A DNA stretch of 62,000 nt from Branchiostoma floridae. Its lineage: Eukaryota; Chordata; Leptocardii; Amphioxiformes; Branchiostomatidae. A program made the translations under genes and the position numbers. The first letter of the stretch is position 1. Each line of letters starts with the position of its first letter. Location: assembly GCF_000003815.2 (NCBI RefSeq), contig NC_049992.1:21611232-21673231 (forward strand). Reading direction: 5' to 3'. This document shows positions 22,520-33,159 of the stretch, one piece after another. The notes below the pieces were generated by a model. That model searched no databases. It was given only the letters and a program-made list of their open reading frames with translations, and was not told where the DNA came from.

Positions 22520-24923
22520 GGAAGTGACAATTGTCTGTGCCTGTGGTGATAAACTTGATTTGTACCCGTTTCATCACGCAGAGAGAATTGCTGTCAACTT
22601 TGAAGGTTGATGAAACGTCAAATCAACCTAAACTATCCGGTCTTACAATTAACGCTACAAACAGTGACAACTATTGCAATTTCATTATATTAAGACAACA
22701 GGTATTAAACAGCAGTCTGGGCGACTGTCTCTGTTCAGGATAATATAGTGTCTGGTCACAGGGGTCTTTGTGGGCCTGTCCACAGGGGTACACTAATGGA
22801 GGGTGGTGTGAGATAAAGGTCTAGTGGACCCAGCCATAGTGGAATTATCTTTTACTGCAAATGTGTGGCGATTTGATAAGATTGTAGCACAAACATACTC
22901 TCCATTTTTTCTAACTTTTTTTAGGCGTCTTTGTCGAGCTTTCCATTTTGTGACCTAACACGAGACATCAAGAGAATGGTACAAAATAGAGAGCCCGATA
23001 AAAGCACCTAAAAAAAGTAATAAAAAACAGCCAGCGCCTAACCTCTGCTTGAAGAGTAGCACAAACAATAGCAGGTATTCAATTTCTATTATCAGTTCAG
23101 TCACCCTCACACCTGGGTCACCACCACAAATGAGTGCAGATAGAGATCCCTACCACCAGTAGATACATATGACTCTCCCACCACAAGTGATACAGGAAAA
23201 GATCCCCCAACACCAGTGAACAACGTTACATATGAAGATCCCGGGCCCTACAGACCGCTTCTCACCACAGTTTGCAGAAGTGTTCTCAAGATTGGGCGCG
23301 ATTTGTACGACGCCACGCGGTGGCTAATTATCCCCCTTTGCCGGCTAATTCCTTCCCCGGCTTATGTTACTATTTTAATGCCACCGGAGGAATCTGCTTG
23401 GAGATTACGGGGAAAAGCTGAAGGAGTTTCATGGGGGTGAAGAATGCACATTGACAGGTCAGTCTGTATCATTTGAACTCGGCTCAGGACCAGGGATGAC
23501 TTTGAATAATTTTGTGGAGGTTTGAATAAGGCTTGAGCACGTTTCCAGATGTGTGATGAATGACGTGCTTCCCCGTCTTGGGGTCTCATCCAGTATTGTG
23601 ATTTCACATCGTCCATGACAGCTTCATATCGTGAAACTAAATGTCATGGGCAACGCCGCAACGCTACCAAAACTTGCATAGGTGTCAATAAACCGTGAAA
23701 ACCAGCTATCTGAATTAGGTTGCAACGGGCGGTCCTATTGATGTACCACTAATGCATCTGGGCAGGTTTGAAATTGCTGCACATTTGCTTTTAGCCTCGC
23801 GTCATTAAAACGTTAGGTAGGCTGTATCATCTGTATGTGGATGGTGACGTATTGGCCTCGGATCCCATAGATTCGGACTCTTCGTACGCCCCATGTGCTG
23901 TGCACTTGGAAAACGTCACTTATGCATTTCCCCACTTGTCCTCACTTGTGCAAATGGGTACATAGCTACACATTTAGCCTCCCACGTCCTCTGGCCCGAC
24001 CACTAACCAACAAAGGTTGGCTGACTGGAACACTAGGACCAGTTTTATTTACACCACGCCTAACTTTCGCTATGATTTCATGCGTCACAACAATAACTCA
24101 TGCAGCATGCATCGTCGTCCAAAGGTCCTCCATTTGGCAACTGAAAAAGAAGAATCAATTCCAAAACTGATTTGGATCCAAGTCATGTTTAACACTTAGT
24201 GCTGATACATGTATGACCTAGCTACGTGTATCGCAGAAAGCATTAATGTTATTTCCTCTTAAATGCCCCGTCTGGAAAAGGTTTTTATAGGTTAAAGCTT
24301 TATCTTCCCATTTAACAGCCTTTGCAGCACGAGTAAAGTGGCCCACGTGATACTCAGTGCGGGTTATAACGTCAAAAATACAACAAATGATCTGTCAAGT
24401 GTACATTTGCAGAGAATGAAATATAAAGCATTGAAGGTCAGTTTGTGGTCTCTAAAAAACTTAGACAAGCGCTTCTACGTTCTGCCTCATGAATGCAATG
24501 GTAATGATCTGTCTACAGTTCCAAGTGACTAAACATGGTAACGTAAATTACATGTAAAAAGTAACAAACGGTCTGAGTGAGGGGCTTATTGTCACGTGTC
24601 CAGTATTCGTGTTTTATCTTCTCCGTCATATGTTCGTTACGCAACAACATAGTTAAAGCAAATCAGAGACTAATGTCTTCTTGGTTGACCATCGTGATAA
24701 CTAATGTACATAGTGAGGAAAACGTATCTATAATTCGACTGCAGTCCATGCTTAATGCGTCATGACTTTGACTTCAGATCCACAATAAACATAAGAATTC
24801 AGTACTTCGTCCTCAGTGTGAGGTTGGACCGGTTTTGTTGAATGTCTGCCCGGCTGGGCTAGCAGCCCTTCAGTCCTTACCTGCCAGTATGCAGCCATGC
24901 ATCGCTGAGGTGGGCGTTAAGGG
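22520..24923. other. No gene seen
   Basis: About 2.4 kb. A degenerate CACCAC-rich stretch lies at 23100-23220. It holds the reverse copy (23409-23436) of the 21308 repeat. Short frames lack domains or splice sites. Confidence 0.3.
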
Positions 24924-25090
24924 TAGGGGTGGGTACAGGTGTCAACAGCGATCTCGCCCCCCCCCCCCCCCCCGGAATCACTAGCGATCTCCCCCCCCCC
25001 CCGGACGAAATCACTAGCGATCTCGCCCTCCCCGGCTAGTGATCTCGCCCCCCTATCTCGCCCCCCTTTAGCGATTTCGCCCTCCTCCCA
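24924..25090. mobile_element. Left inverted-repeat end of a nested DNA element
   Basis: TAGGGGTGGGTACAGGTGTC, a hAT-type terminal sequence, leads into CAGCGATCTCGCCCCC and three further GCGAT(C/T)TCGCCC repeats with long poly-C. It pairs with the inverted counterpart at 28098-28200. Confidence 0.5.
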
Positions 25091-25500
25091 AAAAAGAGTT
25101 TACATGACATTTTAGAAGTTGATTGGTATAAATCACAAATGCAGTTTCAGAATTATGTAAGTACACGAGTTTGATACATAACTCCATCATAATAATAATA
25201 TTATGGTAATATTATGGTAATAAGATAGTTGAACTTGTTTCGGACAAGGAGGGTTGGGTTCCGATGTATGCCCAATAGTGCATATACCTGAGTCTCGACA
25301 TAAGATATATTCCAATGTATTCACTTGTCCTCAAGCAACCTATGTATCTCCAACATGTAGTCTCTGCCATGAATTGACCACAAAAAAACTATGTGATGTC
25401 TTTATTAATTATGCAAATAAGGTATTCATTAAAATAACGCACATTTTGTTATATGCACCTAGCCTATGGGTATCTTCACCTCCAATATGACTGTGGTTTT
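25091..25500. other. Interior of the nested element, no gene
   Basis: AT-rich with one TTAATTATGCAAATAAGG motif near 25405. No coding evidence. Confidence 0.3.
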
Positions 25501-27575
25501 TACCTGCATGTATGCAGGTATGGTTTTGATGCTGGTGGGAACTTTTCGGTAGCCGGGGATGTAGGGCGCTGTATCTCGTGAACGGATGGTGCGAGCACGA
25601 CGATTTTTGGTACGTGGGTTGGGGATGGTAGCCTGACACTCAGGTGTGATTTTGGGCCTCCTGGCGCTTGACCTTGACATTGAAGGTGGCATTTTTGGTG
25701 TTTTTGGGCACTTCAGGCGCTGTGTGTNNNNNNNNNNNNNNNNNNNNNNNNNNNNNNNNNNNNNNNNNNNNNNNNNNNNNNNNNNNNNNNNNNNNNNNNN
25801 NNNNNNNNNNNNNNNNNNNNNNNNNNNGAACGATACGCGCGATTGCGACGATTTTTGGTGCATGGGTGGGGGGTTGTTGCCTGTTGCCTAGGATTGACTT
25901 TGGGCCTTGTCGCGTTTGAACTTGACCCGGCAGGTCGAATTTTGTGTCTGGGAGGGGTGTTTCCGGAGTTATATCTTCTGAACGGCTGGTGCTGGCGCGA
26001 TGATATTTGGCACATGTGTCGGCGGTGGCTGAATAATGCTCAATTTTGATTTTGGCGCCCTTGGTGCTTGAACTTGACATTTTAGGTTACCTTTTGTGCG
26101 GGCACGGGGCGTGCGCTGTATCTCCGGAACGCAAGGTGCCATTGTGTTGCCATTTGGTACGTGAGTTGTTTGTGGTGTCCTGGTGGTCAGGTTTGATTTT
26201 GGGCCTCCTAATGCTTGAACTTGATACTGTATAGGTTGACCCTGTTTTAGTGTGGTTGGGGCATCCTCCCAATATCTGCTTGGTTTTAAAAACAGATTAT
26301 GGTTGGGTGTAGAACCATCATCTGGCCTGGGCCACCTTCAATGTATCAGGTTACTTAGTGGCACTGACAGTTTGCCAGATGACGGGAGTGTACAAGAATA
26401 TATATCTGTTGGTCAGGTATAATTGAAGTTTGCTTATTACTCTTTGTGGTGTTTCTAGAGCTGTATAGTACTGAGTTTTAAGTTCCTTTACCCTGTTGGC
26501 AATCATGGTTGAACTTGAACTTAAACAGAAGAAGATGCAATTTTCTAATGTGGAGGAGAACTGTATAGAGTGTGGGCATAAGAGAAAGGTATGTGTATGA
26601 TTTGTCCTGTGTTTCTTTTTGTTTCTTTGGTAATGCCATTTCCATACTGTATACAGGTAATTTGTTGTTTTGGGCTAGTCATATTCGCTTGGTTTTTGGG
26701 CCTGCTTAATCTATGGTACAGGCAGGGTTAAGTGGTGGAGGCTTAGCTTTGTTCTGTTTTAAATTCAGTATCGTTTGTTGCATTTTGTCGCGGCAAATAT
26801 ATGATGAAATTCCCCTTCTAAGCAACTGCTCATTGGTTTGCGGGGATGTTTGCTGGGTGTTTGCTTTGACTACAACAGCTTCTGAACTTTTCAAAGCTTC
26901 CATTGCCAGCAGCTTGCCATCTATAAATGGGATTGACAAGGACATTTTTCATAGTAAATTATGCTGTTAAATTTGGCTTAGATACTACAGGAGATTTAGG
27001 TTTGGGTTGGATGGATTGAATGAAAATATCATACCACCCTGGGGACTAACTGTTGCTGCTGCATGGGGGCTACCACTATTCATGTTGTCTAATGTCTATG
27101 GAACTACAGATAAAAGTATCATTGGTCAAATTATGCGAGTAACATTCCGATGTCAAGTGAATAACACCCCAGAAATAAATCTTTAATGAATATCATTGGA
27201 AGAACACAAACCAAGGAGACTTAGCAGCTGCATTAGGTCAGTACATTGAAATAGGAAGATATTAGTATATCATGTGACAGAGTAACTACATGTGCATGGG
27301 CCATCTGAGACAAAAAAAGGTAGCGTCTCAACAACTTCAAAGTACTGTGGTTGGTTACATACTTAAGAAATCCAAAATAAGTAATGTTCATCCATGTCCA
27401 AACTTACAAATTCAGAAAATGGAATTTCAGAGTCAGACTTTTGCATGGTGCACAACCAACACAGTAAAAAGCTCATTTTTCCAACCACGTACCACAGACA
27501 AAAAGGCAAAAATACACAATAGGTCTACAGAAACCCAATACATTTCATGCAGGCCTGAGGTCTACGAACTCTTGT
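25501..27575 (+). mobile_element. Helentron-like element H3, ACCTGCATG subfamily, complete apart from a gap
   Basis: 5' end TACCTGCATGTATGCAGGTA, a perfect hairpin. The first 770 bp are four ~155-bp modules, each with 'TATCTC..GAACG..GGTGC', a GA(T)TTTTGG or GATATTTGG run, and 'TTTGGGCCTCCT..GCTTGAACTTGA'. A start-codon exon-like segment lies at 26505-26588. The 3' end is CATGCAGGCCTGAGGTC..GAACTCTTGT. T runs flank both ends (TTTT left, TTTT right). A second copy is H11. Confidence 0.75.
26505..26588 (+). CDS. Exon-like start segment carried by element H3
   Basis: ATG opens 28 codons without a stop, rich in Lys/Glu, with KQKKMQFSNVEEN and a CIECGHKRK tail, followed by the donor-like GTATGTGTATG. 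The homologous position of H11 (47813-47887) keeps the ATG, the VEE core and the same donor but has a stop at codon 21. It may be the first exon of a protein once encoded by the autonomous relative, or a captured exon. No homologue recognised. Confidence 0.35.
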
Positions 27576-27582
27576 TTTTCTA

Positions 27583-27700
27583 GTATTTAGGAACTGGTGC
27601 GTTTACCCGTGTTGTAGTATTTAGGAACTGGTGCGTTTACCCGTGTTTCTTAAGACTGGTACTTTACCAGTGTTTCTGTAGCATTTAGCAACAGGTATAT
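27583..27700. repeat. Short tandem repeat, ~36-bp unit
   Basis: TAGTATTTAGGAACTGGTGC..GTTTACCCGTGTT occurs twice exactly, then twice in decayed form. Confidence 0.7.
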
Positions 27701-28097
27701 CAAATTGCGCGTAGATAGTGTTTATAATGAGAAAATATCATTCACTTTTGTTTTTGTTTGTGCTTTGAAAATGTTTCCAGCACAAGAGAGAAAATACTGT
27801 GACAAATTGAAAACATATAGCTGACGTATTCCGTACCATAGACGGTGTTGATTTAAACGTTCGCAATAGCACTGTTTTTTATACCACATCAGCTGGTAAA
27901 AAATTGTCAATGTCTTGTTTGCACCGAACAATGTAGTATCGACTTTTGAGTATGACATCTTCCGGTAATAAGGTGCCAGATAGGTACCAGGTAACACACC
28001 AACTATGCTACTCCCATAGGTGCAGTTTACTATCTGGTAGCGCACCTAATGTAGTAAACAGCTGCTCTTGAGACCCCTCCGTGAAGTACTTGTAATG
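27701..28097. other. No gene seen
   Basis: Unassigned sequence inside the nested element. The minus-strand open frame here has no recognisable domain. Confidence 0.3.
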
Positions 28098-28200
28098 TTC
28101 GGAGGGGGGGGGGCGAAAACGCTAAAGGGGGGCGAAAACGCTAGTGACCTCGCCCCCCCCCCCGGGGGGGGGGGGGGTGCGAGATCGCTGTGACACCGGT
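28098..28200. mobile_element. Right inverted-repeat end of the nested element
   Basis: GGGGGGCGAAAACGCTAGTG repeats, poly-G and TGCGAGATCGCTGTGACACC form the inverse of 24935-25090 (GGTGTCAACAGCGATCTCGC). Confidence 0.55.
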
Positions 28201-28556
28201 ACAGAAAATTCAGGTCCAGGTCCAATTCAGGTCCAGAGGATCAGGTCCGGACCTGAAGCTGTACCTGATTCAGTATGTGAAAACTTGTGAATGGACGATA
28301 CACAAAACCATGGTCTATTTCGCTACAAAGAAATATGTTTTGTGGAGTATTCGACTTCCCCTGTCGTTTCAAAATCCTACAAGGCTGTACGATTGACAGT
28401 AAAACTTAGTAGAAATGATTACAAACTCTACTACGGTTTTGTTATTTTTCTCGACTGGTAAGCCCCAAAGCGTGTGGATGCCTGATCATATAATCTGTTC
28501 ACTTTCCAATAGGTCCACCGGTGTGGTACCGGTACCGGCACCGGTACCCACCCCTA
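28190..28556. mobile_element. hAT-like terminal fragment (CCGGTACCCACCCCTA end)
   Basis: CACCGGTACAGAAAATTCAG with repeats of CAGGTCC, ending ACCGGTACCCACCCCTA, the inverse of the TAGGGGTGGGTAC start at 24924. The 8-bp flanks do not match, so the two ends may belong to different insertions. Confidence 0.45.
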
Positions 28557-28745
28557 GTTCACACGCTCGTATATTTTCGTAAGTTCGTATGATGTTCGTA
28601 TGAATTTCGGAGTCAATACGCAATTGTGCACCCAACATCTGGAATTTTCGGAATAAATTTAATTTTACGACAAGCCTATCTTGCGTATGAAATATGTCTT
28701 CAATATATCCATTGCGTATGAGGTGCGTATGCAGTGCGCAACAAG
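28557..28745. repeat. Dispersed repeat related to 60.1-60.8 kb
   Basis: Rich in TCGTATGA/GCGTATG words, with GCACCCAAC and CGTATATTTTCG shared with the 60-kb repeat. Alignment by eye only. Confidence 0.4.
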
Positions 28746-29331
28746 ACTGCATATTAGCAAGACTGCTTATTAAGAAATGTCACTGTATAACTCATAAGGA
28801 ATTACACTAAGGCAAAGTGTGAAAGGGCATTACTTTGTACGATTCTATTTAAAGCAAAAAATACTCGAGGAGTAGCAAGTAAAGAAGGCCTATGGAATAG
28901 CAAAAACGCATATGACATAATATAGGTTGAAAAAAAAAATAGGTATACATCAAAGCCAGCTCCCAGATACAGTATTAGATTTAATCTTTGTCAGATTGTA
29001 CAGAAGCACAAAACAAGCTAACTTCATGGCGGGGTGATAAAGGACGTCCAACTTAAGCTAAGACTTTAAAACATGGTATGCAATAGAACTGAACTTTGTG
29101 AAACGCACTGCGCTACCTGATCATAAAATGACAAGACAATGACGTCAGAAGACCAAAGACATCTAAACGTTTGAATTGGTAAGTTACTCGTAACATCAAA
29201 ACACTTCTGCACACACCAATATAACGTTTAAGACATGTGACTGACAACAACTGAACCTTCATTTTTTTTAAACTTCACATATAAGTACAACATCGCATAA
29301 CTTTTCCTTCCGGAGTACATAAGCATGTACC
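28746..29331. other. Downstream flank of the FNDC-like gene, no gene seen
   Basis: AT-rich sequence with no recognisable exon or element. Confidence 0.35.
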
Positions 29332-29337
29332 TTTATT
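29332..29337 (-). terminator. Poly(A) signal AATAAA of the FNDC-like gene
   Basis: AATAAA on the minus strand starts 46 nt after the stop codon ends, a normal though short spacing for a vertebrate-type 3' end. It implies a very short 3' UTR. Confidence 0.55.
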
Positions 29338-29382
29338 GTCTACTTGACTCTGAAGTGGAACAAATGTTTGGACCAAATCCGA

Positions 29383-29654
29383 TCAAAACCGAGTAGTCCT
29401 TATGAGGGAATCTTTCTCGTCTTGCACGATGGTGATAGTAGGGTACTCCTCATTGGTTGGTGGCTTAGGGGTAGGAGGGCGCGGCCGCATGGTGTCACGT
29501 GGTGCCATGCCTCGGATGTGATCCCATTGCCGCAGAAACAGACCAATGACGGAGAGCCACACAAGGACGACGACTCCAATGAGAACAAACTCTTCTATAG
29601 TGAACTTCTTGTCCCCTTCTGTAGGCCACTCTGGATATTCCGGAAAAGATTGGT
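29383..29654 (-). CDS. FNDC5-like: FNDC4/FNDC5-like, terminal exon: transmembrane helix and cytoplasmic tail
   Basis: Acceptor TTTTCTAG, then 272 nt in phase 1, ending in TGA. The 89 residues give a short acidic stem, a membrane helix VLIGVVVLVWLSVIGLFL, then RQWDHI, a Pro-rich stretch (RPRPPTPKPP) and a tail PTITIVQDEKDSL. In human FNDC5/FNDC4 (family knowledge) the helix ends VIALFCRQYDII or VIGLFCRQYDII and the tail ends with a PSxNxI motif, so the spacing W..VI.LF.RQ.D.I is conserved. This is a single-pass type I membrane protein; in vertebrates the ectodomain of FNDC5 is shed as irisin. It joins the FN3 exon in the correct phase. The Cys just after the helix in vertebrates is Leu here. 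Confidence 0.85.
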
Positions 29655-30051
29655 CTAGAAAAGAAACGGAAAGTTACCTATGCCATCCATCCATCAACGC
29701 CGCCGCGTGTCATGCCTTATACCACACAGATTTTCAGCTAAGATCCACTTTAGTATGTGCTCATTCCCTAAGAATAGAAATGTGTAGATATATCAAGTGC
29801 TTTTTTTAAAGCTGGCATTTGCGCAAGGTTTGTGTGTGTGAAATGATTTTTTACTAGTTATTAGAATGTGCTGAAGTCAGTCGTTAACACGTCGAAGTTG
29901 TGACAAGCTAGATTTACTACGCTGGACGACAAAAAGTAACACACGCCTAAAAGATATGTTTAAAACTCGGCGAGGATGTACTATTGTGAAGTCTTAAACC
30001 TGGGCCGCGAGCGAGCGTGGCCCAGCGGAGTGGTTTAAGTCCGTGTTTATG
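29655..30051. other. Intron of the FNDC-like gene, unique part
   Basis: No exon. The acceptor at 29655-29657 opens onto about 400 bp of non-repeat intron before the nested transposon block begins. Confidence 0.5.
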
Positions 30052-30134
30052 TAAAGGTGGACTCTCACTGCACTTGGGGTACCGGTGCCGCACTGTTTTT
30101 TATTACCTCCATGAAATGTCATGGAGGTTATATT

Positions 30135-31197
30135 TACCTCCATGAAAAAATGGAGGTATAGTTTTGAGTGTGTCTGTGTGTCTGTGTGTCTGTGTGTCCG
30201 CATATTTGTGGTCAGCATAACTTGAGAACCTCTTGATGGACTATGATGATATTTAGTATGTGGGTAGGGGTTGGGAAGACGAAAGTCTAGGTCAATTTTG
30301 GGCCCCCTGGTGTGTGACCTTGGTACTGCAGCGCAACTTCCGGTTTTGCTATCTCGGTGTTCTGAACATGCTATGGTCAAGATTTTTAAGTATTAGATAT
30401 AGCCCTTGTGCTCAGGAAAAAATGACATATGTTTGGGCCCCCTAGCATCTAGTTTTGGGATAACGGGCATTTTAGTCAAAAACTTCTGACGAGGATAACT
30501 CAAGATGGGAACAATGGATTTTCATGATTTTTGGTATGTAGGTACCTTAGACAATGTTGTACAAGATAAAATACTAATTATGCAAAATAGGAGTACATTT
30601 GCATAATTAATGAGAATATTCTATCATACCAGTTTTTTCAATGTATCTCTTGTCCCGTACGTGATATGGTCGTGACATTTGGGTGGTAGATAGCTTGTAG
30701 CGTCATGACAAAGTGGGGCAAGTTTCAGTCCCCTAACATTCAATTGTGGAACTGCAGGGGCATTTTTGTCAAGACACTCCAAAGAGGATAACTGCAGAAA
30801 GGAACGGCGGATCGCCTGCATTTTAGGTATGCAGGTAGCTTAGGCAAAGATGTTCATAATAAGGACTTAATTTGCATAATTAATGAGGAAACTGTATAAT
30901 TCCATTGTTTGCAATAACTGGACTTTGATAAATGTAACACTTGTTAATCATAATCGGTGGAACATATGCAGACATGAAATATGCAAATGAGGAACTTATT
31001 TGCATAATTTTTGCAAAAATTGCAAAACAACTTAATGATTAATGATTTGAATTGGGAATTTTAATTTTGACATGTGTACTGTACGTTATTCAATGATGAA
31101 CAACACCATGCATAAATCATGTTAATGTTAAGTCATTTGCATGAAATTAACGAAAGCTCTAAATATTCATGGAGGTATGAGGTCGCCGAACTCTAGT
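30135..31197 (+). mobile_element. Helentron-like element H5, nested in H4, complete
   Basis: 5' hairpin TACCTCCATGA..ATGGAGGTA, then (TGTGTCTG)n at 30166-30200. The 3' end CATGGAGGTATGAGGTCGCC..GAACTCTAGT is at 31197. It sits in the ATATTTTACCC motif that H10 keeps uninterrupted, so the empty site is known: four Ts become three on each side. No target duplication. Confidence 0.85.
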
Positions 31198-31737
31198 TTA
31201 CCCTGCTTTTGTCTGTCTGTGTGTCTGTGTGTCTGTGTGTAAACAAGATAACTCATGAACGGTTAGGTGGATTGGTTTCATACTTGATGTGTTGGTAGTG
31301 TGTGACGAAAGCTGGAAATGATTAGATTTTGGGCCCCCTAGCGGCCCCCCTTGGTACTGCAGCGCAACTTCCGGTTTTGCTATTTAGGTGTTCTGAACAT
31401 GCTATGGTCACGATTTTTGAGTATTGGATAGCTCTTGTGCTCAGGAACAAATGACATAAGTTTGGGCCCCCTGGCGTTTAGTTTTGGGATAGCAGGGGCA
31501 TTTTTGTCAAAAACTTCTGAAGAGGATAACTCAAGAAGGGAACAACGGATTTTCATCATTTTTGGTATGTAGGTAACGTTACCTTAGACAATTTTTTACA
31601 AGATAAGATACTAATTATGCAAAATAGGACTACATTTGCATAATTAATGAGAATATTCTATCTTAGCAGTTTTTTCAATGTATCTCTTGTTCCAGACATG
31701 CTATGGTCTTGACATTTAGGTGGTAGATAGCTTTTAT

Positions 31738-32352
31738 TAGCCCATGGCTACTTCCCCTCAGCCAATGAGGAGCCCCCATTTTCTGTTGATATATCCACAT
31801 AGTATGGTGCTACGAAAAAAAGTGTGCTGCTATTTCATGCAAATGAGGAAAAAACTGGTGATATCAAGAAAACTGCGGTGATATCAGCCTGAAAAGTGTG
31901 GGTGCTATACGCATGTGACCTGTTCTGACCAACCCTAGCTTACCTTTGAGCCCATCTTCTGGGACTAGAATTGTGTCATGTGATAACTGACCAATCCCAC
32001 TCTTCACTTCTATTGCCCAGAGGAATATCACCGGACTTTCTGTCTCTCCGGGTACCTTGGCCGGGAAGGTCTTGACAAGATTAATGGCCGTGTGTTGTTA
32101 CAGCCTGACACTGTCTGTCACAGCTTTTCAAGCAATAACAAGAAAGATTGTGGACTTTAAGGACAAAATAAAGTAAGATTTTGTAAAGCTGATGAACTAG
32201 AAAAGCTTCGGGGAAGTATGCCATGGGCTAAGTTAGTTACCCCATGGCCTTGGGCTCGTTTTCTGTGTATATCAGACTGAGACTAGAAACCCCTCGGTGG
32301 GCGGGCCTGGTGATATACACAGAAACCTCGCCCCGCCCATGGGGTAACTATT
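31738..32352. mobile_element. Inserted segment in H4 with CCCATGG-type inverted ends
   Basis: It interrupts the module text AGCTTTTA..CGTGCCATAAAC that is contiguous in H5 and H10. The ends read TTAGCCCATGGC and CCCATGGGGTAACTA and are imperfect inverted repeats. TTA borders both junctions. It carries an exon-like frame at 31944-32070. The superfamily is not assignable; a TTA target would suit PIF/Harbinger. Confidence 0.5.
31944..32070 (-). other. Exon-like frame inside the inserted segment (possible captured gene piece)
   Basis: Acceptor-like TCTTGTCAAG, 42 codons open (TFPAKVPGETESPVIFLWAI then EVKSGIGQLSHDTILVPEDG), then a strong donor GTAAGC. It would enter in phase 0 and leave in phase 1, so it cannot be a silent cassette in the phase-1 FNDC intron. 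An upstream in-frame stop (32098-32100) excludes a longer exon in this frame. Function unknown. Confidence 0.35.
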
Positions 32353-33159
32353 ACGTGCCATAAACAAGTGGGGCAAGTTTCAGCCCCCTAACATTTAATT
32401 GTAGAACTGCAGGGGTATTTTTGTAAAGACACTCCAAAGAGGATAACTGCAGAAAGGAACGACGGATTGCCTGCATTTTAGGCATGCAGGTAGCTTAGGC
32501 AAAGATGTTAATGATATACATGTTATGCAAATGAGGACTTAATTTGCATAATTAACGGGGAAATTGTATAGTTCCATTGTTTTCAATAACTGGACCTCAA
32601 TACATGTAACACATGTTAATTGTGATAGGTGGAATATAAGCAGATACCAAATATGGTAATGAGGAACTTATTTGCATAATTTATGTAAAATTTGCAAAAC
32701 CACTTTATGATTAATAATGTGAATTTTATAATTGTGACATGTGTACGTTAGTCAATGATGAACAACACCATGCATAAATTCTGTTAATTTGTTAGTCAAT
32801 TGCATGAAAGTTTCGAAAGCTCTAAATTTTTCATGGAGGTATGAGGTCGCCGAACTCTAGTTTTCGCTATTTCTTTTTTAATAATTTAGATATTGTGTAC
32901 TACGTAAAAGTAGAAGAAGCCAACAAAATACGCAAAACGGAAGAAAATTCGTTCCTTCTCTCTGAATTTCGTTGAGTCATCTACGAACCCCGCAGTGCCG
33001 CACCGGTGCCCCAAGTCCACCTTTTAAGGTGGACATGGGGCACCAATCAACCATCCAACGCAGGCGGCAAAATGTAAATAAGACGAGAGAACATACTGTA
33101 CAAGGAAGGCCTTGGAAGGTGAACTACATTTTATCTGTAAATGCATGTTCACATTACCA

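Larger units (their letters stand above)
30104..32861 (+). mobile_element. Helentron-like element H4, ACCTCCATGA subfamily, host of H5
   Basis: 5' hairpin ACCTCCATGA..TCATGGAGGT at 30105-30128, interrupted at 30135 by H5 and resuming at 31198 with TTACCCTGC and a (TCTG/TGTG) repeat. The 3' end is CATGGAGGTATGAGGTCGCC then GAACTCTAGT at 32861. The body carries GGGCCCCCTAG modules and ATGCAAAT/ATTTGCAT pairs. A further ~610-bp insertion is at 31738-32352. Confidence 0.8.
30052..33035. mobile_element. DNA-transposon remnant with ~40-bp inverted ends, split by nested elements
   Basis: Left AAAGGTGGAC..CTTGGGGTACCGGTGCC..GCACTG (30052-30097) matches the reverse complement of right CAGTGCCGCACCGGTGCCCC..AAGTCCACCTT (32993-33030). 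Between them sit H4 (with H5 and another insert) and only ~55 + 130 bp of the host element. Target duplication not resolved. Confidence 0.55.

Noticed and set aside
24924-28556. A single complete hAT transposon with matched ends
   Set aside because: The 8-bp flanks do not match and the inverted poly-C blocks suggest at least two nested elements; left as separate ends.
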